NCBI RefSeq assembly: GCF_039522525.1
Contig: NZ_BAAADO010000001.1
Coordinates: 248,001-312,000, forward strand
Direction of reading: 5' to 3'
Source: Salinibacillus aidingensis
Lineage (GTDB): Bacteria > Bacillota > Bacilli > Bacillales > Alkalibacillaceae
DNA length: 64,000 nt
Positions 51,726-60,836 of the stretch are shown here, piece by piece. A model generated the notes under the pieces. That model did no database searches. It saw nothing but the letters and a program-made list of their open reading frames with translations, and was not told the origin of the DNA. Each line of letters starts with the position of its first letter. The first letter of the stretch is position 1. The position numbers and the translations under genes were made by a program.

Positions 51726-52718
51726 TTACTCTGCATAGACATAACGCAGGGTGCTTTCCGAATCAGCATACGGTGCGTTTTCTGCGTATTCCGTGGCTTC
51801 ATTTACCATTTTATCTATTTCTGAATGAAGCTCGTTTTCGATGTCATCGGTTAAAATGCCATTTTGCTTTAAATAGTCGCCAAATGTAATTAAAGCATCC
51901 TTCTTTTTAGCTTCTTCCACTTCTTCCTTTTCACGGTAGGTCCGGTCGTCATCATCACTTGAATGGGCAGTAAACCTGTAGGATACCGTTTCAATTAAAG
52001 TTGGTCCCTCTCCATTCACAGCACGTTGTCTGGCATCCCGGACAGCTTCATAAACAGCTAATGGATCATTGCCATCTATGGTTACTCCCGGCATACCGTA
52101 TCCCTGGGCTCGATCGGAGACAGATTTACTTCCAAGCTGTTTTTCTAATGGGACGGATATGGCATATTTATTATTTTCGACCATAGTAATCACAGGTAAT
52201 TTGTGGACACCAGCAAAATTTAAGCCTTCGTGGAAATCGCCCTGGTTAGAAGATCCCTCTCCTAACGTTACAAAGGAAGCAATGTCTTTCTTTTCCATCT
52301 TGGCTGCTAAAGCAACTCCTACAGCATGGGGAACCTGGGTGGTTACCGGCGATGATCCAGTTAAAATCCGGTTTTTCCTTTGACCAAAATGACCTGGCAT
52401 CTGACGTCCGCCGGAATTAGGGTCTTCAGCTTTCGCAAATCCTGACAGCATTAATTCTTTTGCAGTCATTCCAAAAGCCAATACCACTCCCAGATCACGA
52501 TAATAAGGAGCAACATAATCCTGATCACGATCCAATGCAAAGGATGCTCCCACCTGTGCGGCTTCCTGTCCCTGACAGGAGATAACAAACGGAATCTTTC
52601 CTGCCCGATTTAACAGCCACATTCTTTCATCTATTTTTCTGGCCAGAAGCATGTGCCTATAGATATCCAGCACCTGCTCATCTGTCAATCCCAATGATTT
52701 GTGGCGATTTTGTGTCAT
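51726..52718 (-). CDS. bkdAA: Branched-chain alpha-keto acid dehydrogenase E1 alpha
   Basis: 330 aa thiamine-diphosphate subunit. The ThDP/Mg motif runs from LGEGSSNQGDFHEGLNFA to ENNKYAISVP (GDG-type motif read as GEGSSNQGD...NN). RQMPGHFGQRKNR and the C-terminal phosphorylation-loop-like RFTAHSSDDDDRTYR follow. The ATG at 52718 follows AAAGGAGGGGTATTG; a TTG directly before is less likely. Order lpdV-bkdAA-bkdAB-bkdB. Confidence 0.95.
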   Translation of the reverse strand: MTQNRHKSLGLTDEQVLDIYRHMLLARKIDERMWLLNRAGKIPFVISCQGQEAAQVGASFALDRDQDYVAPYYRDLGVVLAFGMTAKELMLSGFAKAEDPNSGGRQMPGHFGQRKNRILTGSSPVTTQVPHAVGVALAAKMEKKDIASFVTLGEGSSNQGDFHEGLNFAGVHKLPVITMVENNKYAISVPLEKQLGSKSVSDRAQGYGMPGVTIDGNDPLAVYEAVRDARQRAVNGEGPTLIETVSYRFTAHSSDDDDRTYREKEEVEEAKKKDALITFGDYLKQNGILTDDIENELHSEIDKMVNEATEYAENAPYADSESTLRYVYAE

Positions 52719-52751
52719 CAATACCCCTCCTTTAATAACTTCTGCTTATCA

Positions 52752-54173
52752 TTATCCGTGTATCTGCTTTCCATCAACGGCTAAAGCTGCTTCTCCCATC
52801 CCCTCTGTTAAGGATGGATGAGGATGAATCGTTTCGGATAACTCCCATGGTGTGGCATCCAGCACTTTGGCAAGCGTCCCTTCCGTAATCATGTCTGTCA
52901 CATGAGGACCAATCATATGAACGCCCAACAGATCATCACTGTTTCTATCAGCTACAATTTTTACAAAACCATCTGATTCACCTTGAACGAGGGCTTTCCC
53001 AATGGCTTTAAAAGGAAATTTCCCGATTTTAACTTCATACCCTTGATCTTTCGCTTCCTGTTCTGTCAGACCAACACTGGTTGCCTCAGGATTTGAGTAA
53101 ATACAGGTTGGTATTTCCTCCTGTTTCAATGGATAAGGTTCTTCGTTTGCCATATGCTCAACAGCAAGCTTCCCTTCATGTGATGCCACATGGGCCAGCT
53201 GCAAGCCGCCAATCACATCTCCAATGGCATAAATATGGGATTCTTTAGTCTGATAGTATGAATTCGTTTGTATAACTCCCTGCTCAGCTTGAATATCAGT
53301 ATTTTCCAGACCAATGTTCTCGATATTGGCTGAACGGCCGACTGACACCAGCAGCTTACTGGCAGTAAAGTCTTTTCTCTGCCCCTTCTTTTCTGCTGAA
53401 ATTTGAACACCATTCTCCTTCTTTAGCGTGTCTGGAAGGACTTTAGCACCCGTTTCAATTTTAATTCCTTTCTTCTTCAGTAATCGGGTCATTTCTTTAG
53501 ATATATCCTGATCCTCAGCAGGGAGAATACGGTCTGCATATTCAAGAATCGTCACGTCAACACCAAAGTCGGCAAGCATAGATGCCCATTCGATGCCGAT
53601 TACGCCTCCACCTACAATAATCATTGATTCCGGAAGCTCCTCAAGTTCCAATGCTTCATCTGAAGTTAAGACAAATTTTCCATCAATATCTAAACCGGGA
53701 AGTGTATTCGGCCTGGATCCCGTTGCAATGAGTACATTTTTAGGAACGAGCATGGCATTTTCCTCGCCATTGTTCATTTCAACGGATATCGTTCCAGGGA
53801 CTGGTGAAAAAATACTCGGACCTAATATACGGCCAAATCCTTCAAAAATATCGATTTTACCTCTTTTCATCAGCGACTGGACACCTGTATGTAATTGATC
53901 GACAATTCTTTGTTTTCGTTCTTGAACTTTAACGAAATTTATTTTGGGGGATGTTAGTTCAATTCCGTATTCGGCTGCCTCTTTAGCCTGACGAAATACC
54001 TCAGCACTGCGCAATAAGGCCTTGGATGGAATACAACCTTTATGAAGACACGTTCCTCCAAGGTTGCCCTTCTCAACGATAGCGGTTTTTAATCCTAGTT
54101 GACTGGCCCTTATAGCAGCCACATATCCCCCTGTTCCACCACCAAGAATGACTAAATCATAGTCTTCTGCCAT
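52752..54173 (-). CDS. lpdV: Dihydrolipoamide dehydrogenase E3 of the BKD complex
   Basis: 473 aa FAD/NAD disulfide oxidoreductase. FAD motif LVILGGGTGGYVAAIRA at the N-terminus, redox disulfide GGTCLHKGCIPSKALL near residue 42, NAD motif IIVGGGVIGIEWASM near 180, FAD motif IYAIGDVIGG near 310, and active-site His-Glu pair in HPHPSLTEG near 448. It re-oxidises the lipoyl groups of bkdB. It starts 20 nt after buk. Confidence 0.96.
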   Translation of the reverse strand: MAEDYDLVILGGGTGGYVAAIRASQLGLKTAIVEKGNLGGTCLHKGCIPSKALLRSAEVFRQAKEAAEYGIELTSPKINFVKVQERKQRIVDQLHTGVQSLMKRGKIDIFEGFGRILGPSIFSPVPGTISVEMNNGEENAMLVPKNVLIATGSRPNTLPGLDIDGKFVLTSDEALELEELPESMIIVGGGVIGIEWASMLADFGVDVTILEYADRILPAEDQDISKEMTRLLKKKGIKIETGAKVLPDTLKKENGVQISAEKKGQRKDFTASKLLVSVGRSANIENIGLENTDIQAEQGVIQTNSYYQTKESHIYAIGDVIGGLQLAHVASHEGKLAVEHMANEEPYPLKQEEIPTCIYSNPEATSVGLTEQEAKDQGYEVKIGKFPFKAIGKALVQGESDGFVKIVADRNSDDLLGVHMIGPHVTDMITEGTLAKVLDATPWELSETIHPHPSLTEGMGEAALAVDGKQIHG

Positions 54174-54193
54174 TTTCTTTCACTCCTTTCTAT

Positions 54194-55285
54194 CTATATA
54201 GACTGTGGATAAGTCTTAGGGTCCTCTTCCCCATTTAAAACGCGTAAGGTCCCTTCAGCCAACGCCAGCAGTTCATCCTCTCCTGGGTACGTCCAAATAT
54301 CCGCAATCCATTTCACCCGTTTTTTAATCATATCTACAAAGGATTCATCATAAGCGAGTCCGCCTGTAAGGACAATTGCATCTACTTTACCTTCTAATAC
54401 CACCGATGCACTGCCGATTTCCTTAGCTACCTGATAGGCCATAGCCTCATAAACTTCTTCCGCTTCCTTATCACCGTGCTTGATTCGCTTTTCCACTTCC
54501 CGGGCATCATTGGTTTTCAGGTACCCCATCAGACCACCATGACCAACAATTTTTTTCATCATTTCGTCTATAAAATACTCCCCGCTGAAGCTTAAGGAAA
54601 TTAAATCACCGGCAGGTACTGTACCTGCTCTTTCTGGTGAAAACGGTCCATCACCATGGAGACCATTATTCACATCCACAACCCGGCCTTTTTTATGGGC
54701 ACCTACTGTAATACCCCCACCCATATGTGTGACAACAAGATTCGTTTCCTCGTACCGCTTATTTAAATCTACGGCAGCTTTACGGGCCACAGCTTTTTGA
54801 TTCAATGCATGAAAAATACTTTTACGTGGAATTTCCGGAACACCTGAATATCTCGCCAGGTCTTCCAATTCATCAACCACAACAGGGTCTACGATAAATG
54901 CCGGAATGTTTAAGCCTAAAGCTATTTCATGGGCTATAATCCCTCCCAGGTTAGAAGCATGCTTTCCATTATAGCCTTCCTTTAAATCCTTGAGCATCTG
55001 GTTATTAACAGTATAAGTTCCTCCTTTGATGGGGCGCAGAAGTCCCCCTCGCCCGCAAACGGCATCCAGCCTGGAAATATTTATCCCTTCATAATCCAGA
55101 TGCTCTAAGATCATTTGCTTTCTGAAATCATATTGATCAAACAGGTTTGGAAAGGAATTTATTTCATCGGATGAATGTCTGATGGTTTTTTCAAATATAC
55201 ACTGATGATTATCAAAAACACCCATCTTTGTAGAGGTTGAGCCTGGGTTGATCACTAAAATTCGAAAGTTCTTTTGCTGCAACAT
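54194..55285 (-). CDS. buk: Butyrate kinase (branched-chain acyl-phosphate kinase)
   Basis: 363 aa acetokinase-family enzyme, converting acyl-phosphate plus ADP to acid plus ATP. ASKHA motifs are ILVINPGSTSTKMGVF at the N-terminus, VTHMGGGITVGAHKKGRVVD near residue 170-190 and AIVLTGGLAYDESF near 320. With Ptb it recovers ATP from branched acyl-CoA. Start 55285 (MLQQKNFRILV) follows TTGGAGGTTATT; an in-frame extension to 55306 is unlikely. Confidence 0.95.
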   Translation of the reverse strand: MLQQKNFRILVINPGSTSTKMGVFDNHQCIFEKTIRHSSDEINSFPNLFDQYDFRKQMILEHLDYEGINISRLDAVCGRGGLLRPIKGGTYTVNNQMLKDLKEGYNGKHASNLGGIIAHEIALGLNIPAFIVDPVVVDELEDLARYSGVPEIPRKSIFHALNQKAVARKAAVDLNKRYEETNLVVTHMGGGITVGAHKKGRVVDVNNGLHGDGPFSPERAGTVPAGDLISLSFSGEYFIDEMMKKIVGHGGLMGYLKTNDAREVEKRIKHGDKEAEEVYEAMAYQVAKEIGSASVVLEGKVDAIVLTGGLAYDESFVDMIKKRVKWIADIWTYPGEDELLALAEGTLRVLNGEEDPKTYPQSI

Positions 55286-55326
55286 AATAACCTCCAATGA
55301 TTTCACATGCGTACATACATCATTCG

Positions 55327-56421
55327 TTATCTCCTGGATATCACGTGGTGTTCATCCTGTAAAAAAGTACTTCTGGATTTGTGCAGACCTGAAATTCTTT
55401 CTTCTGCCATACGGTCAGCAGCAACATTGGCTGGAATATGATCACGTTTGGAAATCTCAAACACTTTTGTAATGTTGTCATAAAGGGTCTCGATTTTTTT
55501 CATTGCCCTTTCCCGATTATATCCATAAAGCTCATCAGCAACATTGATGACCCCTCCAGCATTAATTACATAATCAGGTGCATAGACAATTCCCTTTTCA
55601 TATAAAACATCTCCATGTCTCGACTCTGCTAATTGATTGTTAGCTGAGCCAGCAACTACTTTAGCTGACAACCTGGGTATGGTTTCATCATTAATTGTTG
55701 CGCCTAAAGCACATGGAGCATAAATATCACAGTCCACATCATATATATCATCTGGATCGACAGCTTTTGCCTCAAAATCATCCACAGCTCTCTGAACGGC
55801 ATTCTTATCAATATCTGTAACGACCAGCTGTGCTCCTTCTTCATGAAGATGCCTGCAGAGCTGATAAGCAACATTACCGACTCCTTGTACGGCGACAACT
55901 CTTCCTTCAAGACTGTCTGTTCCAAAGGCTTCCTTTGCTGCAGCCTTCATTCCCCGATAAACACCATAAGCAGTTGCCGGAGAAGGATTTCCGGATGAAC
56001 CAAAGGCAGGGGAAATTCCTGTTACATAATTGGTTTCCTGATATATAGTATCCATATCGTGTACCGTCGTCCCTACGTCTTCTGCTGTGATATAACGGCC
56101 ACCCAGCCCCTGAATATAACGACCGAATGCTCGAAACATCGCTTCATTTTTATCCTTTTTAGGGTCACCTATAATGACCGTTTTACCTCCGCCAAGATTC
56201 AGTCCTGCAGCCGCATTCTTATAGGTCATCCCCTTTGACAGTCTTAATGCATCAATCAAAGCATCTTCCTCTGATTCATAGGTCCACATTCTCGTTCCCC
56301 CAAGTGCCGGACCCAGTGATGTATCATGGATGGCAATGATTGCTTTCAAACCTGATGCCTGATCCTGACAAAACAGAACCTGTTCATACTCATCATGTTC
56401 CATATACTTAAATAATTCCAT
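55327..56421 (-). CDS. bcd: Leucine dehydrogenase (branched-chain amino acid dehydrogenase)
   Basis: 364 aa NAD-dependent Glu/Leu dehydrogenase family member. It deaminates Leu, Val and Ile to their keto acids, the BKD substrates. GPALGGTRMW and the catalytic Lys region MTYKNAAAGLNLGGGKTVIIG are near residues 40-90; the NAD fold begins at VVAVQGVGNVAYQLC near 180. It starts 15 nt after ptb stops and is in the same operon. Confidence 0.96.
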   Translation of the reverse strand: MELFKYMEHDEYEQVLFCQDQASGLKAIIAIHDTSLGPALGGTRMWTYESEEDALIDALRLSKGMTYKNAAAGLNLGGGKTVIIGDPKKDKNEAMFRAFGRYIQGLGGRYITAEDVGTTVHDMDTIYQETNYVTGISPAFGSSGNPSPATAYGVYRGMKAAAKEAFGTDSLEGRVVAVQGVGNVAYQLCRHLHEEGAQLVVTDIDKNAVQRAVDDFEAKAVDPDDIYDVDCDIYAPCALGATINDETIPRLSAKVVAGSANNQLAESRHGDVLYEKGIVYAPDYVINAGGVINVADELYGYNRERAMKKIETLYDNITKVFEISKRDHIPANVAADRMAEERISGLHKSRSTFLQDEHHVISRR

Positions 56422-56436
56422 AAAGATATCCCCCTC

Positions 56437-57348
56437 TTATTTGTTGTGATCGGCTGTTAATAGCCCCAGTATGATTGAATAGAGCTTACTTTCATGTGTA
56501 TCTGAACGGGAGGTAAGCACGATTGGTGCAGCGGCTCCACTGATCACAGATGCAACCTTTGCTCCTGCAAAATAAATAAATGACTTATATAAAGCATTCC
56601 CTGTTTCTAATTCAGGTACCACCAGTATGTCTGCCTGACCTGCAACCTCAGACTTAATACCTTTTTCATGAACGGATTCCATAGAGAATGCATTATCAAA
56701 CGCCAGAGGTCCATCCACGATACAATCCTTTATTTGCCCTCTTTTTTGCATTTGTGATAAGGCAGCTGCATCTACAGTTGCCGGCATAGAAGGGTTCACA
56801 ACCTCCACTGCCGCAAGAGCTGCTACCTTAGGTGTGTTCTGATCGACTTTTCGGTAAACATCAACGGCATTTTGAATGATTTCAGCTTTCGTTTTTAAAT
56901 CAGGTGTAAGATTCATAGCTGCATCTGTCAGATAAATCAATCGATTCTGTTCAGGTATTTCAAAAACAGCTACATGGCTCAATACACGTGAAGTTCTTAA
57001 ACCATGTTCCTTGTTCAATACCTGTTTTAAGAGCTGTTTTGTCGAAAGGTTACCTTTCATTAAAACGTCTGCTTTTTTGTGATGAACATCCTGAACTGCA
57101 CGTTGAGCGGCTTCCCCAAAATTTTCTGTATGGAAGACTTCAATGTTGTCTTGATTTAAATCCAGACCAACCTCTTCAGCATAGGCTCGAATATGTCCAA
57201 TATCGCCAAATAATCTAAATCCAGCAACCTTCATTTCAAGTGTATGCTTGACAGCCTTTAGTACTTCCGGATCTGCTGCTTGTGCTAAAGCAATGGTTCT
57301 TTCTGCTTTATCCCGGGTTAATTTTTCATGCAACGCTGTTAATTTCAT
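56437..57348 (-). CDS. ptb: Phosphate butyryltransferase
   Basis: 303 aa. It exchanges CoA for phosphate on butyryl-/isobutyryl-/isovaleryl-CoA. Phosphotransacetylase-fold blocks are DVLMKGNLSTKQLLKQVLN, LIYLTDAAMNLTPDL and ADILVVPELETGNALYKSF. Start 57348 (MKLTALHEKL) follows AGAGGTGAGGAAC; the extended frame to 57408 runs through the sigma-54 promoter and is rejected. It is the first gene of the bkd operon. Confidence 0.95.
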   Translation of the reverse strand: MKLTALHEKLTRDKAERTIALAQAADPEVLKAVKHTLEMKVAGFRLFGDIGHIRAYAEEVGLDLNQDNIEVFHTENFGEAAQRAVQDVHHKKADVLMKGNLSTKQLLKQVLNKEHGLRTSRVLSHVAVFEIPEQNRLIYLTDAAMNLTPDLKTKAEIIQNAVDVYRKVDQNTPKVAALAAVEVVNPSMPATVDAAALSQMQKRGQIKDCIVDGPLAFDNAFSMESVHEKGIKSEVAGQADILVVPELETGNALYKSFIYFAGAKVASVISGAAAPIVLTSRSDTHESKLYSIILGLLTADHNK

Positions 57349-57396
57349 GTTCCTCACCTCTGTATCTATCGCGAAACAGCCTCCATTATAAATACA

Positions 57397-57413
57397 TGCA
57401 AAAGCCATGCCAA
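57397..57413 (-). promoter_or_regulatory. Sigma-54 (SigL) promoter of the ptb-bkd operon
   Basis: Minus strand TTGGCATGGCTTTTGCA matches YTGGCAC-N5-TTGCW closely; the invariant GG and GC are exactly 10 nt apart. It lies 48 nt before ptb and just after bkdR. This is the arrangement of the SigL-dependent bkd promoter in B. subtilis. Confidence 0.9.
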
Positions 57414-57455
57414 CCCTTTTTTATGAAAACGCTTCATTTTATGTGGAAAACTGTC

Positions 57456-57469
57456 TGCAACTTTTTGCA
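57456..57469. promoter_or_regulatory. Candidate BkdR upstream activating site
   Basis: TGCAA, CTTT, TTGCA forms a perfect 5 bp inverted repeat about 43 bp upstream of the -24 element. The next bases include a 12 bp palindrome CATTCATGAATG (57469-57480) running into the bkdR stop. Position fits an enhancer for a sigma-54 activator; binding is inferred. Confidence 0.5.
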
Positions 57470-57470
57470 T

Positions 57471-59552
57471 TCATGAATGATTTTGCATGTTACTTTTGTC
57501 AATATTATGCTTGTCCAGCTTGTAATAAAGATTTCGAATAGAGATTCCCAATCGCCTTGCAGTTTTTGTTTTATTATATTGATTTTCTTCCAGCACCCTA
57601 ATTAAAACCTGTTTTTCATATTCGTTCAGCGCATCCTGAAGAGTCATGTTCTTAAGGTTAGGAGCAGGAAGCTTTTCCTCGGTCGATTCAGACTTTATCT
57701 GACTTGTAAATTTGGGAATGTGTTCTGCTATAATTTCATCTTCTGTATGATTCATATAAATCATGGCACGACCAATAATATTCTCTAACTCTCGAACATT
57801 TCCCGGAAAATGATAATTGGTTAAACTCTGAATGGCCTCCTGACTAATAGCTTTCACCTGACGTCCATAATCCTGATTTAATTTCTGAATAAGGTGATGA
57901 ATCAGTGCCGGTAAATCATCCAGGCGTTCTCTTAGGGGCGGGATATAAATCGGTAATCGGTTTAAACGATAATACAAATCCTCACGAAATTCTCCCTGCA
58001 TAATCGCTTTTTCCAGATTTACATTTGTCGCAGCAATAATCCTTGTGTCAATCGTTACTGGATTCGTACCCCCTACCCGAACAATTTCTCCCTCCTGTAA
58101 CACACGCAAAAGCTTGGCCTGTGTGTTGAGAGACAACTCACCAATTTCATCCAGGAATATGCTGCCATTGTGTGCTTCTTCAAATAAACCTCGTTTCCCA
58201 TTTTGCTTCGCTCCAGAGAATGCGCCTGCTTCATAACCAAATAGTTCACTCTCCAATAATGATTCTGCAATAGCTGCACAATTCACACGAATAAATTTGT
58301 TATGTCTGCGTGTACTCTCATTATGAATGGCATGCGCAAACAGCTCTTTCCCTGTGCCTGATTCTCCTCTTAACAAAACTGTCGCAGGTGTTTTGGCACC
58401 AACTTTGGCCTGCTCCAAAGCTATATTCATTTCTGTAGATTCTGCGATAATATCATCAAAAGTATATTTAGCTTCAAGGTTTCGGATAATTTGTCTGGCA
58501 CGTTTTAATTCAGAGGTGAGAGATTGTATTTCAGACACGTCATGAATGACACCTACACTTCCTTTAAGCTTGCCGTCAACAATCATAGGAGCAACATTCA
58601 CAATGACATCTTTATTTGCAGGCCCTACTTTTAAATGAACACCTCTTACTGGTCTACGTGTTTTCAGGACCTTTAAATGCATACTCTCGCCTTCTGAAAT
58701 ATCCGCTGTAGCCGGTTTTCCTATAACATCCTTTTCCGTCAGTCCGGTAATACGTGTATAGGCCGGGTTAATCATGAGTCCATTACCCTTTTCATCCACA
58801 ACTGTAATGGCTTCTTCTGAGGACTGAATAATCGCCTCGAGCATCGTCTTTATTTCCTTTAAATCTGTAATTTCCTCTGCCAGATTAACAACCTCAGTAA
58901 TGTCTTTGAAAACGGCAAATGCACCTTCAGCTTTATTTGCTGAATTAATAATAGGAATCCTTGTCGTAATAACCTTTTTTCCATTATGTAATTGAAGTTT
59001 CTGATTGACCTCTTTTCTCCCTACTTTAAACACATGCGGCAGTCGAGTAGAGGGAATAATTTCTTCAATCGGCTTGTGAAGCATCTCAGCCCTTTTAAAT
59101 CCAAGAATTCGTTCTGCACTTTTATTAACAAAACTTACCTGGTAATGCTGATCCATAACAATCATCCCGTCATGAATCGCATCCAAAATAAAATCACGGG
59201 TTTTCGTATGACTTTTCAACTCACTTACCAACGCTTCTTTTTCATCTACCAGTTTAGATGTCACATAAGCAACCGCCCCGGGAACCACAACCATTTCAGG
59301 CGGCTTTTGGGCTAGAATATCCTCATAGACCTTCTGATTTCCTGTTGCCTCGATAATGATATCAATATCCTTTTGAAGCCAAACACGATAATCATTACCG
59401 GTCTTAATATGATTATCCTTTGCCAGTTTCAATCCTGGTGCATCCGGGTGAATATCAACAATACCTGCCACTTTTAGCACATCGGAGTCAGCCAGAATTT
59501 TCAAAATAGCTGAACCTCCTTTTCCAGCACCAACAATCAGTACATTATTCAC
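57471..59552 (-). CDS. bkdR: BkdR, sigma-54-dependent activator of the bkd operon
   Basis: 693 aa. An N-terminal Rossmann-like domain (VLIVGAGKGGSAILKIL, GxGxxG) spans about residues 1-110. Two PAS domains follow (about 118-230 and 240-345), then the AAA+ domain with Walker A GESGTGKE near 390, the sigma-54 contact loop AGAFSGAKQNGK and Walker B GSIFLDEIGEL. A Fis-type helix-turn-helix (NKTKTARRLGISIRNLYYKL) ends it. The usual GAFTGA reads GAFSGA. Start is GTG at 59552 after GGAGGTGCTTAG. It sits directly upstream of its target promoter. Confidence 0.95.
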   Translation of the reverse strand: MNNVLIVGAGKGGSAILKILADSDVLKVAGIVDIHPDAPGLKLAKDNHIKTGNDYRVWLQKDIDIIIEATGNQKVYEDILAQKPPEMVVVPGAVAYVTSKLVDEKEALVSELKSHTKTRDFILDAIHDGMIVMDQHYQVSFVNKSAERILGFKRAEMLHKPIEEIIPSTRLPHVFKVGRKEVNQKLQLHNGKKVITTRIPIINSANKAEGAFAVFKDITEVVNLAEEITDLKEIKTMLEAIIQSSEEAITVVDEKGNGLMINPAYTRITGLTEKDVIGKPATADISEGESMHLKVLKTRRPVRGVHLKVGPANKDVIVNVAPMIVDGKLKGSVGVIHDVSEIQSLTSELKRARQIIRNLEAKYTFDDIIAESTEMNIALEQAKVGAKTPATVLLRGESGTGKELFAHAIHNESTRRHNKFIRVNCAAIAESLLESELFGYEAGAFSGAKQNGKRGLFEEAHNGSIFLDEIGELSLNTQAKLLRVLQEGEIVRVGGTNPVTIDTRIIAATNVNLEKAIMQGEFREDLYYRLNRLPIYIPPLRERLDDLPALIHHLIQKLNQDYGRQVKAISQEAIQSLTNYHFPGNVRELENIIGRAMIYMNHTEDEIIAEHIPKFTSQIKSESTEEKLPAPNLKNMTLQDALNEYEKQVLIRVLEENQYNKTKTARRLGISIRNLYYKLDKHNIDKSNMQNHS

Positions 59553-59592
59553 CTAAGCACCTCCCTGCTTTCGCAAAAAATTGCATATAATT

Positions 59593-59621
59593 ATCATATA
59601 GTAAAACAGAAACCTATGCAA
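59593..59621 (-). promoter_or_regulatory. Sigma-A promoter of bkdR
   Basis: Minus strand TTGCAT (59616-59621), 17 nt, TATGAT (59593-59598), about 40 nt before the GTG start. Confidence 0.7.
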
Positions 59622-59671
59622 TATGATTCATGGGTTCCTAAAGGTTAAAGAACGTTGAGCGAGCATTTTTA

Positions 59672-59715
59672 GATAAAGTGAAACTTCCATCAATGGGGGG
59701 ATTACGGCCAGTTAC
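59672..59715. repeat. Family B fragment between bkdR and the DUF2627 gene
   Basis: GATAAAGTGAAACTTCCATCAATGGGGGG followed by ACGGCCAGTTA matches pieces of family B with the middle deleted. The hairpin's second arm is lost, so this is a remnant. Confidence 0.65.
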
Positions 59716-59810
59716 TTCGTGATAAATAAAATTAATTTTAATAACTTTTTCTTTAATGAATCTCGCTTTGATATAATTAAGGAGAAGAGATAAAAAAGGG
59801 GAGTACAATT

Positions 59811-60038
59811 ATGTCGCGAATTATCGCCTTACTCACACTTTTTATACCTGGGATTTTTGCTGTTATAGGAATAAAGCTCATGAGGGACGCCTTATTTAAT
59901 ATCGTCCATCCTATTTTCTTTCATTTGTTTATACAGTTTTTTGCCGGACTGATTATATTTTTATTAGGCTTGGCCTTCATCGGCGGCTTTATGGTCCACC
60001 GGGATCGAAAACGGAACAAAATCCAGCGTAAAAAGTAA
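59811..60038 (+). CDS. yqzF: YqzF-like DUF2627 membrane protein
   Basis: 75 aa with two membrane helices (IIALLTLFIPGIFAVIGIKL and FIQFFAGLIIFLLGLAFIGG) and a basic C-terminus (RDRKRNKIQRKK). It matches the small DUF2627 gene found divergently next to bkdR in Bacillus. AAAAGGGGAG ribosome site. Function unknown. Confidence 0.85.
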   Translation: MSRIIALLTLFIPGIFAVIGIKLMRDALFNIVHPIFFHLFIQFFAGLIIFLLGLAFIGGFMVHRDRKRNKIQRKK

Positions 60039-60258
60039 AATACAAGGATTTTTGTGTGTATAAATACAATTTCCTAAGTTTTCTATGAGATTGTTCGTTT
60101 ATTACTATTTAAATATGGGGATTATACACATCACCAATAACAGAACTATATGAAGTGATTGTTGTTTTTTAAACTGTCATTTTTGATAGATCATGCGCCA
60201 CAGATAAAATCCTTTAAATAATGCTTAATTGTTCTGATCCAAGATGAGTGTATGCATA

Positions 60259-60420
60259 CGTTTCGGAAGAACACTTCGCTTTCCATGGGCCCGGCCTCAG
60301 CCTCCTTGGAAGCAAAACCGCTTCCTGCGGGGGTCTTCTCCACGTCCTGTTCCCACGACGAACAGGACGTTCTAGTGTCGGTGTTGGCACAGGACGTGTT
60401 TAACCGACCAGGAGTCTACA
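60259..60420 (-). repeat. Family C intergenic repeat, copy C1
   Basis: On the minus strand it starts GTAGACTCCTGG and ends with GAAAGCGAAGTGTTCTTCCG. It holds a perfect 11 bp stem, ACGTCCTGTTC with GAACAGGACGT (60342-60370), and a second hairpin GGAAGC/GCTTCC (60307-60324). It resembles the AGACTCCTGCGGGA-type extragenic elements common in Bacillaceae. No coding frame is supported. Confidence 0.8.
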
Positions 60421-60534
60421 TGTTCTGCCTCCACTAAATGGGTTCTTCTGATTGTAAGTATATTGAAATCTGGTCATACCTATATATTATCCAATGTAGA
60501 AACGATTGAATCGCTGTTTTAGCGGTGGGAATAT

Positions 60535-60710
60535 GCGTAGACTCCTGTGGGAGGAAGGCATAGGTGAGACCCCGCAGTGCGATAGCACGAGGAGGCTCAC
60601 CAGCCGCCCACGGCAAAGAAGACACTATGAAAAACGACCTTAGGGAGTTTGAATAGATATCGCACTTGTGCCCTTGGGTGAAAGCGAAGTATATTCCCGT
60701 AGCGACGAGA
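60535..60710 (+). repeat. Family C intergenic repeat, copy C2 (apparently interrupted)
   Basis: Starts GCGTAGACTCCTGTGGGAGG, includes GTGAGACCCCGCAG and GAGGAGGCTCAC, then CCGCCCACGG. Instead of continuing directly to GAAAGCGAAGTATATTCCCG it has about 68 bp of unrelated sequence first, so this copy looks split by an insertion. It is inverted relative to C1, 114 bp away. C1 and C2 account for most of the 60039-60790 gap; the rest shows nothing definite. Confidence 0.75.
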
Positions 60711-60794
60711 TAGCACTCATCCTTAAGATCTGAATTTATTGCACATCATATATCTTTTATTGAAAACAACAATCCTTTAGAAAACAGCCATCAA

Positions 60795-60826
60795 AAAAGA
60801 CAAGACAATTCTATGCCTTGTCTTTT
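60795..60826 (-). terminator. Terminator after the aspartokinase gene
   Basis: AAAAGACAAG, loop of about 12 nt, CTTGTCTTTT, just past the stop at 60837. Confidence 0.8.
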
Positions 60827-60836
60827 CAAATTTGCT

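Noticed and set aside
57423..57437. CcpA cre site before ptb
   Set aside because: ATGAAAACGCTTCAT has symmetric TGAA/TTCA arms but is one base short of the 14 nt cre spacing and misses several consensus bases.
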